This document shows positions 1 to 7,020 of a DNA stretch of 64,000 bases, piece by piece. The notes beneath the pieces are model-generated. The model made no database searches, was not told the origin of the DNA, and saw only the letters and a list, made by a program, of their open reading frames with translations. The stretch covers positions 1 through 64,000 of the forward strand of contig JAGCBE010000347.1 of assembly GCA_017652345.1 (NCBI GenBank), in the 5' to 3' direction. The translations under genes were made by a program, and so were the position numbers. Source of the stretch: Methanobrevibacter sp. (GTDB taxonomy: Archaea > Methanobacteriota > Methanobacteria > Methanobacteriales > Methanobacteriaceae). Position 1 is the first letter of the stretch. Each line of letters starts with the position of its first letter.

Positions 1-500
1 ATAGACTTGCGGAAGCACCTTTACATGCATTTATATCAGGTTTAGGTATCCCACTTATCGGCTCCCGCGTATCAAAACAAATCTGTGAAAAAGTAGAAAC
101 ATGGAAAGAGTTTAGAGATTTAATCCATGAAGATTTTGATTTTACAGCGTGGAATGGGTTTGGCTATGAAATGAATCGTGCACTTCATGAGTTTGATTAT
201 ACAGATGCCGATGCTATTGTAGACTATATAACATTTAAGCCTGAAGAACATCAGGACAAAAGTGTTAAATTAGATAGCTACACTTTTGTAATAACAGGAA
301 AGCTTCAAAATTTTAAAAATAGACAAGAATTAATTGATGTAATTGAAGCGGCAGGCGGAAAAGTTGCTACTTCTGTTTCATCAAAAACTAATTATTTAAT
401 AAATAATGATATAAATTCTACAACGGGAAAGAATAAAAAAGCTAAAGAATTAAATATTCCTATTATAACAGAAGAAGAATTGTTGGAGATATTAAAATGA
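1..500 (+). CDS. ligA: NAD+-dependent DNA ligase, 3' part (cut by window start)
   Basis: The frame that begins at base 3 is open to the stop at 498-500, so the gene enters from the left edge. The visible part encodes a helix-hairpin-helix-like stretch (around the residues FISGLGIPLIGSR) followed by a linker and a C-terminal BRCT domain that starts at SYTFVITGKL and ends in EEELLEILK. This order of HhH then BRCT is that of bacterial LigA-type ligases, which seal nicks using NAD+ as adenylate donor. The nucleotidyltransferase and OB domains, including the catalytic lysine, would lie upstream and are not visible. The first ATG inside the window (171) is internal to the domain and is not the real start. 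The stop overlaps the next ATG by four bases, so the two genes are co-translated. Confidence 0.9.
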   Translation, partial: RLAEAPLHAFISGLGIPLIGSRVSKQICEKVETWKEFRDLIHEDFDFTAWNGFGYEMNRALHEFDYTDADAIVDYITFKPEEHQDKSVKLDSYTFVITGKLQNFKNRQELIDVIEAAGGKVATSVSSKTNYLINNDINSTTGKNKKAKELNIPIITEEELLEILK

Positions 501-739
501 GAATATGGAGAACTGATATACAAAATTGTCCCTTAAATAAAAGAGTGCATTTTTTATGTGATTATTCTCAAAATGGAGTGACTTTACATGAAATAGTAGG
601 TACTCTCACTATAAATAATTATAATGGAACTATTACTAAAGGTTATTGTCTTGAAGGTAGTCCAGATATATTTTATAAAAGCAATATACTCATGTGGGCA
701 TATTATGCAACAGATGAAGAAGCGGAGTGTTTATATTAA
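497..739 (+). CDS. small hypothetical protein
   Basis: An 80-residue protein that I do not recognise. It starts in an ATGA overlap with the ligase stop, and its own TAA overlaps the following ATG (TAATG at 737-741), so it sits in a tightly coupled operon. The sequence is rich in aromatic and polar residues, has no membrane segment, no cysteine pairs arranged as a metal site and no nucleotide-binding motif. The predicted character is a small soluble beta-rich protein. Its place between DNA ligase and a small basic protein suggests an accessory early function, which is inference only. Confidence 0.7.
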   Translation: MRIWRTDIQNCPLNKRVHFLCDYSQNGVTLHEIVGTLTINNYNGTITKGYCLEGSPDIFYKSNILMWAYYATDEEAECLY

Positions 740-948
740 TGAATAGAGCAGAAAGAAGAGCTTTTAAAAAGAAGTTAGGAAAAGAACTTGGACCAACGGC
801 AGATAGAATTATAAATTATCATAAGCAGTACGAAGGGGTTGACGATAAAAAATTGGAAGAGCTTGTTTTAGAAGAAACAAAAAGTCTCAATTTTGGTCAA
901 CTGATGTTGTTAATGGAATATATAGATAACACTATTGCACTCAAATAG
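739..948 (+). CDS. small basic/acidic helical phage protein
   Basis: A 69-residue protein that begins MNRAERRAFKKK, a basic N-terminus common in small phage proteins, followed by acidic helical sequence. A GTG at 727 is also in frame, but the ATG at 739 is preferred because GGAG at 724-727 lies about 11 bases before it and the ATG is coupled to the previous stop (TAATG). No domain is recognised. It closes the ligase operon: a new promoter begins directly at its stop codon. Confidence 0.65.
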   Translation: MNRAERRAFKKKLGKELGPTADRIINYHKQYEGVDDKKLEELVLEETKSLNFGQLMLLMEYIDNTIALK

Positions 949-977
949 TTGAAAAATATGAAAATTTTTCGTATAAT
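949..977 (+). promoter_or_regulatory. sigma-A-type promoter for the winged-helix gene
   Basis: TTGAAA at 949-954 and TATAAT at 972-977 are separated by exactly 17 bp. An inverted repeat (GAAAAAT at 951-957 with ATTTTTC at 964-970) fills the spacer and could be an operator. It starts right at the stop of the preceding gene and precedes the gene at 1058. Confidence 0.75.
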
Positions 978-1057
978 ATATATATAAAATAAAGGTGCTC
1001 AAAATGCATGCTTTATATTATAATAAATAAAATAAATTTTTTAAGGAGAAAAGACTA

Positions 1058-1384
1058 ATGAAGGAAAACACAAAGACAGTATTTAATTATCTTAAGGAGC
1101 ACGACGGAGAGGATATCATCGCTAATGATATCGCAGAGGCTACAGGACTTCCAATTAAGTCAGTTAACGGTATTGTTACAGCAGCTCTTTGCCGCAAGGG
1201 TAAGGACTATGCAGTAAGAGTTCCTGGTGAGATTGAAGTTACAGATGAGGAAGGTAATGTTTCTCATAAAGCAATTAAGTTCATCAAGCTTACAGATAAG
1301 GGACGTGAGTCAACAGTTGAGTCTATCGAGGCTGAGGAACTTGCAGCAGCTCAGGCTAAGCTTGCAGCTAAGAACGCAGAGTAA
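1058..1384 (+). CDS. winged helix-turn-helix DNA-binding protein
   Basis: A 108-residue protein with a helix-turn-helix at about residues 20-45 (IANDIAEATGLPIKSV), a beta wing, the phrase KLTDKG typical of winged-helix regulators, and an Ala/Glu/Lys-rich C-terminal helix. It has its own promoter (949-977), a good ribosome binding site (AAGGAG) and a hairpin after the stop, so it is a single-gene transcription unit. Its codons differ from the neighbours: AAG, CTT, ATC and GCT/GCA are used where the neighbours use AAA and TTA. The capsid, tail tube and ssDNA-binding protein genes share this bias, which suggests very high expression. A nucleoid-like or global regulator role fits, but the target is unknown. 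Confidence 0.75.
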   Translation: MKENTKTVFNYLKEHDGEDIIANDIAEATGLPIKSVNGIVTAALCRKGKDYAVRVPGEIEVTDEEGNVSHKAIKFIKLTDKGRESTVESIEAEELAAAQAKLAAKNAE

Positions 1385-1411
1385 TTAAATTACTTTACAT
1401 TCATACAATCA

Positions 1412-1445
1412 TTAGGGGTTAGATTTTATATCTAACCCTTAATTT
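1412..1445 (+). terminator. hairpin after the winged-helix gene
   Basis: GGGTTAGAT (1416-1424) and ATCTAACCC (1430-1438) pair with a five-base loop, and the stem can extend outward through a G-U pair. The following sequence is only moderately T-rich (TTAATTTCT), so termination may be partial. Confidence 0.55.
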
Positions 1446-1462
1446 CTATAAGGAGATAAAGT

Positions 1463-2392
1463 ATGGTTATTACTATTATCCTCTTAGTCATAGTATGTAT
1501 AGTTTTAATATTTAAACTATCCAAAAAAACACAACTCGATAAAGAGATAGAACAAGAGAATCAAAGACTACATCAATATAATGAATTTACAAAAAAAGAA
1601 TGTCAAGATTTACAATGTCAAATATCTTCTTTATCTTATGAATATCAAAGCTTGAACCAACAAAAAGAAAATGCTTTTAATGAATTAAATAGATTAAATA
1701 TTAATTTATCTGAATTAAAATCTCAAAATGAGAATGTTGCTAATGAAGCACTACAAAATTATATAGAAATACTTGAACAGCAGTATGAAAAAGCAGAAAA
1801 TAATTATGATAATCAAATTACAGAATTACATAATACTTTACATACAATGCACCAAGAATTAGATAAATTAAAGGCAACTCGTGCGGCAGCTCATGAAGCT
1901 TTATTAAAAGAACAAGAAGTTAAAGATAATAAAGATAATTATAAATTATCCCCTTCTCAAGCAGATCTTGCTGACGCCCGCCGCCTAGAAATAGTTAAAA
2001 GAGAGTTAAATAAACCACGTATTTTATCAATGTTGATATGGCAAACTTATTGGCAACCTCTTGCTAAAAAACAGTTTCCGCTTATATTAAAAGATAAAAC
2101 TAAATGTGGTATATATAAAATAACAAATCAAATGACTGATGAATGTTATATTGGACAAGCAGTAGACGTTTATAAAAGGTGGAACGAACATTGTAAATGT
2201 GGTTTAGGAATTGATACCCCTCCTGGTAATAAATTATATAAAGCTATGCAAGATTATGGCTTAGAGAACTTTACTTTTGAATTATTAACAGAATGTAATC
2301 AGTCTGAATTAAATGAAAAAGAAAAATATTTTATAGAATTGTATCAAGCAGATACTTTTGGATATAATGGCAACAGAGGAGTCACAAAATGA
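1463..2392 (+). CDS. membrane-anchored coiled-coil GIY-YIG nuclease
   Basis: A 309-residue protein with three visible parts. Residues 1-19 form a hydrophobic segment that should anchor it in the membrane. Residues about 20-150 are a long Gln/Glu/Asn-rich coiled coil. The C-terminus holds a GIY-YIG nuclease domain with CGIYKI at about 215-220, YIGQA at about 227-231, and the downstream helix KRWNEH carrying the conserved Arg and His. The known family cuts DNA through the GIY-YIG site. The layout recalls host and phage proteins with a transmembrane anchor, coiled coil and T5orf172/MUG113-type nuclease. A membrane-tethered nuclease could degrade incoming DNA (superinfection exclusion) or host DNA; this is inference. 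The start has AAGGAG seven bases upstream. The stop overlaps the ClpP-like gene. Confidence 0.8.
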   Translation: MVITIILLVIVCIVLIFKLSKKTQLDKEIEQENQRLHQYNEFTKKECQDLQCQISSLSYEYQSLNQQKENAFNELNRLNINLSELKSQNENVANEALQNYIEILEQQYEKAENNYDNQITELHNTLHTMHQELDKLKATRAAAHEALLKEQEVKDNKDNYKLSPSQADLADARRLEIVKRELNKPRILSMLIWQTYWQPLAKKQFPLILKDKTKCGIYKITNQMTDECYIGQAVDVYKRWNEHCKCGLGIDTPPGNKLYKAMQDYGLENFTFELLTECNQSELNEKEKYFIELYQADTFGYNGNRGVTK

Positions 2393-3039
2393 GTGAAGAA
2401 AAGAAATTTATGGATGATAAGAAAATAGCAGATGTAACACCTACAGATTTAATAAACAATTATTTAAATAATACTGCTGAAATTAAAGGTTTAGATGATG
2501 TAAGTGCTGCATATGATGCTATTGATAGAGTATTATTCTTAGCAGATGTCACAGAAGAAAATGCAGAAGCTATCAGTCATTTAATAAGAATGTGGAATGT
2601 CGTAGATAAAGATATTGATTTAGATAAAAGAAAGCCTATTAAAATTTATATAGACTCTCATGGAGGCGATGTTTGTGCAGGCTTTATGATAATAGATGCA
2701 ATTAAAATGTCTAAAACACCAGTTTACACTGTAAATATGGGTTCAGCATTTAGTATGGGATTATGCATTTTTGTCGCTGGTCATAAAAGATTTAGTTATC
2801 CTCATGCCGCTTTTCTATTCCATGAAGGTTCAGGTGGTATGTACGGTGATGCGGGTAAGTTTAAGAATTTTTCAAAATTTTATGAAAATTTATTAGATAA
2901 TTTAAAACAACATTTATTAAATCATACAAAAATGACTGAAGAGTTATACAAAGAAAAAGATAGAGATGATTGGTGGTTTTTTGCAGAGGAAGCTATTGAA
3001 TATGGTTTTTGTGATGAAATAATGGAGGACTTTGTATAA
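2389..3039 (+). CDS. ClpP-like serine protease
   Basis: A 216-residue protein with the ClpP fold signature. The strand-glycine loop IDSHGGDV at about 88-95, the nucleophile motif GSAFSMG (Ser at about 122) and the histidine motif FLFHEGSGG (His at about 145) are all present in the right order and spacing, and an Asp near the C-terminal EYGFCDEI is a candidate third triad member. The ATGA overlap with the nuclease and the TAATG-like overlap with the ThyX-like gene place it in one operon. Phage ClpP homologues usually act in capsid maturation beside the portal. This one lies in the early region, and the capsid module has its own protease, so a regulatory or anti-host role is more likely. Substrate unknown. 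Confidence 0.85.
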   Translation: MSEEKKFMDDKKIADVTPTDLINNYLNNTAEIKGLDDVSAAYDAIDRVLFLADVTEENAEAISHLIRMWNVVDKDIDLDKRKPIKIYIDSHGGDVCAGFMIIDAIKMSKTPVYTVNMGSAFSMGLCIFVAGHKRFSYPHAAFLFHEGSGGMYGDAGKFKNFSKFYENLLDNLKQHLLNHTKMTEELYKEKDRDDWWFFAEEAIEYGFCDEIMEDFV

Positions 3040-3737
3040 TGAAATTTTTAAATACAGATGTATGGGGCTTTAAACATGCTCTTCGTGGAATGAGAAATCC
3101 TATGAATAGCTGGAATAAAAGTGATAGTGGATATGCTATAAAAGATTATGAGCTTCATGATGGCGAAGAAAAAATAATTTATGATGAGGATGTTTTTGGT
3201 ATAGGTTCAAATGATATAGGTCTTATGCAACGTCTTATTAACGGTGGTCCAGAACACCGTAAGTTTATGCGTCAAATTATGGTATCTATTGACATTACAG
3301 CACCTTTATATTGGTGGAAAGAGTTTGATACTTATAAAATTGGTACAACTGCAAACTCAACATCTACAATGCATAAACTCGCATCAAACCCTATTACAAT
3401 AGAAGATTTTGAAATGGATGATTTTAAAAAGGTTAAAGTATATGATAAAGAACCTTATAATTATGATACCTATACAGATGAAATTTGGGAATCTATAATT
3501 GAAATATGCGAAACTCTTCGTAAAAGATTTATAGAAACAAAAGATAAAAAATATTGGAAAGAGCTTATTCGTATACTTCCAGAGAGTTATCTTCAAACAC
3601 GAACAGTAACTATGAATTATGAAAACCTTTATTCTATTGTGCGGCAGCGCAAGGGTCATAAACTCACGGAGTGGGATCAATTTATAGATTGGGTTCATAC
3701 TCTCCCTTATAGTTCTGAATTAATCTTTATCGAATAA
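3039..3737 (+). CDS. ThyX-like (flavin-dependent thymidylate synthase fold) protein
   Basis: A 232-residue protein. The central segment DITAPLYWWKEFDTYK followed by GTTANSTSTMHK lines up in character with the ThyX region that carries the RHRxxSxNxxSxRY signature, and the later phrase LPESYLQTRTVTMNYENL with a downstream RKGH resembles the ThyX C-terminal substrate-binding part. The canonical RHR residues are replaced, so flavin-dependent dUMP methylation is not assured. It may be a divergent enzyme acting on a modified pyrimidine or an inactive paralogue. It starts one base inside the ClpP stop. Nucleotide genes occur downstream (dUTPase, dNMP kinase, NrdD), which fits pyrimidine metabolism. 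The family call rests on motif recognition only. Confidence 0.55.
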   Translation: MKFLNTDVWGFKHALRGMRNPMNSWNKSDSGYAIKDYELHDGEEKIIYDEDVFGIGSNDIGLMQRLINGGPEHRKFMRQIMVSIDITAPLYWWKEFDTYKIGTTANSTSTMHKLASNPITIEDFEMDDFKKVKVYDKEPYNYDTYTDEIWESIIEICETLRKRFIETKDKKYWKELIRILPESYLQTRTVTMNYENLYSIVRQRKGHKLTEWDQFIDWVHTLPYSSELIFIE

Positions 3738-3739
3738 AA

Positions 3740-3768
3740 TTGCATTTTTTTAAAAATTTTGTTATAAT
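3740..3768 (+). promoter_or_regulatory. promoter with extended -10
   Basis: TTGCAT at 3740-3745 and TATAAT at 3763-3768 with a 17-bp spacer; the -10 is preceded by TGT, giving TGTTATAAT. The spacer carries the recurrent AAAATTTT word. It drives the winged-helix gene at 3805. Confidence 0.75.
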
Positions 3769-3804
3769 TATTATAGAAAATAAAGTTTAAGAGGTAAAAT
3801 AATT

Positions 3805-4167
3805 ATGACAACAGATGAAAGAAAAAATATTTTTATCGACACAGTAGAAGCATTATTTACAAAGTATAGTTTTGAAGATAATATTCCTCAAGAGGCTTTT
3901 GATTTCTTTGAGGATTATAAAAAAGGAAGAAGTAGTAATAAGCGTTTTACAGAAAAAGGTATTGCTATCATTAAAGAGATGCGCGAAGTGAACGACTGGA
4001 TTTCCGCAAAGACATTGGGTGAGAGAATGGATGTATCTGGTCGTTCTGTATCTACTACAATGCGTAAGCTAATTACTGATGGTTATATTGAGAAACAAGC
4101 AGGTAATCCTGCGTCATATAAAATTACAGATAAAGGTATGACTTGCAATTTTGATGAAAACGAATAA
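3805..4167 (+). CDS. winged helix-turn-helix protein (second copy of this type)
   Basis: A 120-residue protein whose C-terminal two thirds form a winged helix: a helix-turn-helix at about residues 68-92 (SAKTLGERMDVSGRSVSTTM), then the wing, ending in YKITDKG. It has its own promoter and a GAGGT ribosome binding site. The KITDKG ending echoes KLTDKG in the protein at 1058-1384, so the phage carries at least two small regulators of one type. The next promoter begins five bases after its stop. Likely a transcription regulator of the replication genes; target unknown. Confidence 0.75.
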   Translation: MTTDERKNIFIDTVEALFTKYSFEDNIPQEAFDFFEDYKKGRSSNKRFTEKGIAIIKEMREVNDWISAKTLGERMDVSGRSVSTTMRKLITDGYIEKQAGNPASYKITDKGMTCNFDENE

Positions 4168-4171
4168 AGAT

Positions 4172-4200
4172 TTGACAAATAATAAAATTTTTGATATAAT
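4172..4200 (+). promoter_or_regulatory. strong promoter for the recombination genes
   Basis: Consensus TTGACA at 4172-4177 and TATAAT at 4195-4200 with 17 bp between them and an extended -10 (TGATATAAT). It precedes the candidate ssDNA-binding protein and Sak4-like genes. Confidence 0.85.
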
Positions 4201-4232
4201 ATAAGTATATAAAAATTAAGGAGAAAAGTATA

Positions 4233-5180
4233 ATGAGAAAAAATGAAAATACTATGAATGTAGAAGGAAAGATTTATCAGTTTAACTTAGAGGAAAAGGT
4301 AACTGGAGAACAGTCTAAGGCACCTGGAACTCATTATCTTACAGGTACTATTGATGTAGCAATAGATGAAAGTCTTAATAATATTGTTCAGGTTCATTAT
4401 TCTTATGTTGCACCAACTTACGCAAGTGGTAAGACAAATAATAATTTTACAGCTATGAAAAGAATTATGGATAGTGGAAAGACAGTATTAACTGATGGAT
4501 ACGCGGAAGCTACTTCTGTAAGACTTAATCCATCATTTCAGACAAATGATTTCTACCCACAGGGACAGGAAGAGCCTGTTTGTGCACCAAGAAACGAGGG
4601 CGGTTTTGTAACTCTCGTAACTCCAGACAAGATGAGACCTGAGGGAGATTCTGGTAGAAATAAGTTTTCATTTGATATAGTTATTTCAAATGTTGTAGAG
4701 AAGGTTCCTGACGAGGGAGACGAATATGTAACAATTGAAGGTATTGTATTTAATTATAATAATACAGCAATTTATCCTATTACTCTTACTGCAAGAAACA
4801 AGGATGCTATGAAGTATTTTGTAGATCTTGGAGCAAGTAAGCAGAACCCAGTTTATACAAAGGTTTGGGGTAAAATTGTTAATATAATTACAACTTCTGA
4901 AAAGACAGTTGAATCTGCTTTCGGTGAGGCAGCTGTAGAAAAGGTTACTCATAGAAAGAGAGAATATGTTATTACTGGTGCAAACCCAGTTCCTTATGAA
5001 TTTGATACTGCTGACACAATTACAGCTGATGAACTTAAAAAGGCTCTTCAGGATAGAGAAGTTTATCTTGCTTCAGAAAAGAAGAGAACAGAAGAGTGGA
5101 GAGCTTCTCAGGGCGGCAATGGTGCTTCACCTGCAGCTCAGGCGGCTAATACAGTATCAAAGGGTAGCTTCAACTGGTAA
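4233..5180 (+). CDS. candidate ssDNA-binding protein
   Basis: A 315-residue protein with beta-rich N-terminal and middle parts and a flexible Gly/Ala/Gln-rich C-terminal tail that ends in KGSFNW. Such a disordered tail with a short conserved aromatic tip is usual in single-stranded DNA-binding proteins, which use it to recruit partners. It has a consensus promoter, an AAGGAG ribosome binding site and codon use like the capsid gene (AAG, CTT, CAG), as expected for a protein needed in stoichiometric amounts. It lies directly before a Sak4-type annealing ATPase, a usual SSB neighbour. No specific residue proves an OB fold by eye, so the assignment is by context and tail. Confidence 0.6.
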   Translation: MRKNENTMNVEGKIYQFNLEEKVTGEQSKAPGTHYLTGTIDVAIDESLNNIVQVHYSYVAPTYASGKTNNNFTAMKRIMDSGKTVLTDGYAEATSVRLNPSFQTNDFYPQGQEEPVCAPRNEGGFVTLVTPDKMRPEGDSGRNKFSFDIVISNVVEKVPDEGDEYVTIEGIVFNYNNTAIYPITLTARNKDAMKYFVDLGASKQNPVYTKVWGKIVNIITTSEKTVESAFGEAAVEKVTHRKREYVITGANPVPYEFDTADTITADELKKALQDREVYLASEKKRTEEWRASQGGNGASPAAQAANTVSKGSFNW

Positions 5181-5218
5181 AAACCAGTTGAAGAACCTAA
5201 TATAAGGAGGAACTTATA

Positions 5219-6208
5219 ATGGATATAGATTTACTTGGACTTCAGCCTCATAAGGTAAGTAGGGACCTCCGAGGATACTCGGTCTTCTTCTATGGAGAGC
5301 CAAAGAGCGGTAAGACAACAATAGCTTCAAAGTTTCCTAATGCGTTACTTTTAGCATTTGAAAAAGGTTATAATGCACTGGCTGGTGTTATGGCTCAGCC
5401 AATTAACAGTTGGGCAGAATTTATTAAGGTTCAGCGCCAGCTTAAAGATGACAAAGTAAAAGAAAGATTTTCAACTATTATTATAGATACTGCTGATATT
5501 GCTTATTCATATTGTGAAAAATATGTTTGTGCAAACAATGGCGTAGATACAATAGCAGATGTTGGCTATGGAAAAGGATATACTTTAGTTGGAAATGAGT
5601 TTGATGAAAAACTAAGAAGCATAGTTCAAATGGGATATGGTATTGTTCTTATATCTCATGCAACTGATAAGGTATTTAAAGATGAAAATGGTACTGAATA
5701 TAATAAAATCGTTCCTACTCTCGATAAAAGATCTAATAACATCGTTGCAAGAATGGCTGATATTATTGGTTATAGTCGTTCTGTTACGGATGCGGAAGGT
5801 AATGACAAAACTCTCCTCTTCATGAGAGGTACTCAGAGATTTGAGGCGGGAAGTAGATTTAAATATACTCCAGATTATATAGAATTTACTTATAATAATT
5901 TAGTAAATGCTATTGCAGATGCTATTGATAAGCAGGCTGCCGAAGATGGAAAAGAATTATTCACAGATGAAAGAGAAAATACTTATATAGATACAAGTTC
6001 ACATCTTGATTTTGATGAATTAATGAACACTTTCAATGGTTTAATTGAAGAATTTAGTAAAGATGAAGAAAAGATGGCTACTTACTACGCACCTAGAATT
6101 ACTCAGATAATTGATAATTATCTAGGTAAGGGTAAAAAAGTCAATGAAATGAATAGAGATCAAGTTGAACAATTAGTTTTAATTATAGATGATTTAAAGA
6201 CACTATAA
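5219..6208 (+). CDS. Sak4-like single-strand annealing / RecA-like ATPase
   Basis: A 329-residue protein with a RecA-type ATPase core. The Walker A motif GEPKSGKTT is at residues 26-34, and a Walker B-like strand STIIIDTAD at about 85-93. A sensor-like strand IVLISHATDK follows at about 141-150. The region AFEKGYNAL after Walker A is typical of the AAA_24/Sak4 family, phage recombinases that promote annealing with a cognate SSB. The C-terminus is helical and acidic. It follows the candidate SSB by 38 bases with an AAGGAGG ribosome binding site and shares its promoter. The unit ends at the terminator 6240-6286. Confidence 0.85.
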   Translation: MDIDLLGLQPHKVSRDLRGYSVFFYGEPKSGKTTIASKFPNALLLAFEKGYNALAGVMAQPINSWAEFIKVQRQLKDDKVKERFSTIIIDTADIAYSYCEKYVCANNGVDTIADVGYGKGYTLVGNEFDEKLRSIVQMGYGIVLISHATDKVFKDENGTEYNKIVPTLDKRSNNIVARMADIIGYSRSVTDAEGNDKTLLFMRGTQRFEAGSRFKYTPDYIEFTYNNLVNAIADAIDKQAAEDGKELFTDERENTYIDTSSHLDFDELMNTFNGLIEEFSKDEEKMATYYAPRITQIIDNYLGKGKKVNEMNRDQVEQLVLIIDDLKTL

Positions 6209-6239
6209 TTTAACTACCTTTCTTACACCCCTTTATAAA

Positions 6240-6286
6240 GGAGTATTTATAAAATTAAGCTTTATAAATACTCCTTCTTTCTTTTT
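6240..6286 (+). terminator. strong intrinsic terminator
   Basis: A 14-bp perfect stem (GGAGTATTTATAAA at 6240-6253 with its complement at 6261-6274) and a seven-base loop, followed by a pyrimidine tract TTCTTTCTTTTT. It closes the SSB-Sak4 unit. Confidence 0.9.
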
Positions 6287-6306
6287 ATTAAAAATTTTGT
6301 TATAAT
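6278..6306 (+). promoter_or_regulatory. promoter with extended -10, weak -35
   Basis: TATAAT at 6301-6306 is preceded by TGT and the recurrent AAAATTTTG word. The -35 at 17 bp (TTTCTT, 6278-6283) is poor, so activity rests on the extended -10. It overlaps the T-tract of the terminator and starts the helicase-primase operon. Confidence 0.6.
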
Positions 6307-6346
6307 ATTTATAGAAATAAAAAATAAATTAAAAGGGGTGATATTA

Positions 6347-6487
6347 ATGCAAGATAGTAGAATTGAAATTGAGCAAGCTATTAAAAATATTCAAAATATT
6401 TTAGTTAAAGATATGAGAATACCTATAACAGCTGCAAAAGAAATAAATGATAATCTAAAGAAAATCCAAGAGAGGATTAAACATTAA
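6347..6487 (+). CDS. 46-residue small protein
   Basis: A short open frame (ATG 6347, TAA 6485-6487) encodes an amphipathic, mostly helical 46-residue protein beginning MQDSRIEIEQAIKN. It is supported by a ribosome binding site (AAAAGGGG, about seven bases upstream), a promoter at 6278-6306 and a TAATG overlap with the following gene. No known domain. As the leader gene of the helicase operon it may be a small replication accessory factor. Confidence 0.65.
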   Translation: MQDSRIEIEQAIKNIQNILVKDMRIPITAAKEINDNLKKIQERIKH

Positions 6488-7020
6488 TGGCTGCACATAT
6501 GGTTAAATGTTTATACTGCGGAAAAATGTTTGACGCTCAAGAAGATGGAAAAGATACCATTTGGTTTAAACCAAGAAAAAATCGTTATGCCCATATTGAG
6601 TGCGGGAAGCAGTATGAAGCAGAAAAAACACAAGATGAAAAAGACTATGAACAGTTATATTTTTATGTAAAAGAAAATCAAAAAGAAAACTTTGACTATG
6701 TTAAATTTAAAAAAATAGTTGAAGCATGGCAAAAAGATTATGGTTTTACTTTTAATGGAATGTATTATACTTTAATATATTTTTATGAAGTAAAAAAGAA
6801 CTCAAAAGAAAAGTTTATAAATGGTTCAATAGGAATTATCCCTTTTTGCTATAAGGATGCTCAAAATTATTATTATAATATTTATATTGCATCTCAACGT
6901 GCGGGAACGGGGTCTTATGACGCAACAAAGAGGCGCATTGTGGAGATTGAACCCCCAGTCGCGCGCCCAAAGCCAATAAAACTTTTTAACTTAGATATGG
7001 AGGATGATGATGAAGAGTAA
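6487..7020 (+). CDS. zinc-binding protein of the helicase operon
   Basis: A 177-residue protein with an N-terminal zinc site formed by Cys8, Cys11, His36 and Cys39 (CLYC and HIEC). A Lys/Tyr-rich helical middle, a short beta region and an acidic tail (DMEDDDEE) follow. The start is coupled to the 46-residue gene and the end overlaps the DnaB-like helicase, so the three are made together. A role in helicase loading or primosome assembly is a reasonable guess from this overlap, but I do not recognise the family. Confidence 0.75.
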   Translation: MAAHMVKCLYCGKMFDAQEDGKDTIWFKPRKNRYAHIECGKQYEAEKTQDEKDYEQLYFYVKENQKENFDYVKFKKIVEAWQKDYGFTFNGMYYTLIYFYEVKKNSKEKFINGSIGIIPFCYKDAQNYYYNIYIASQRAGTGSYDATKRRIVEIEPPVARPKPIKLFNLDMEDDDEE

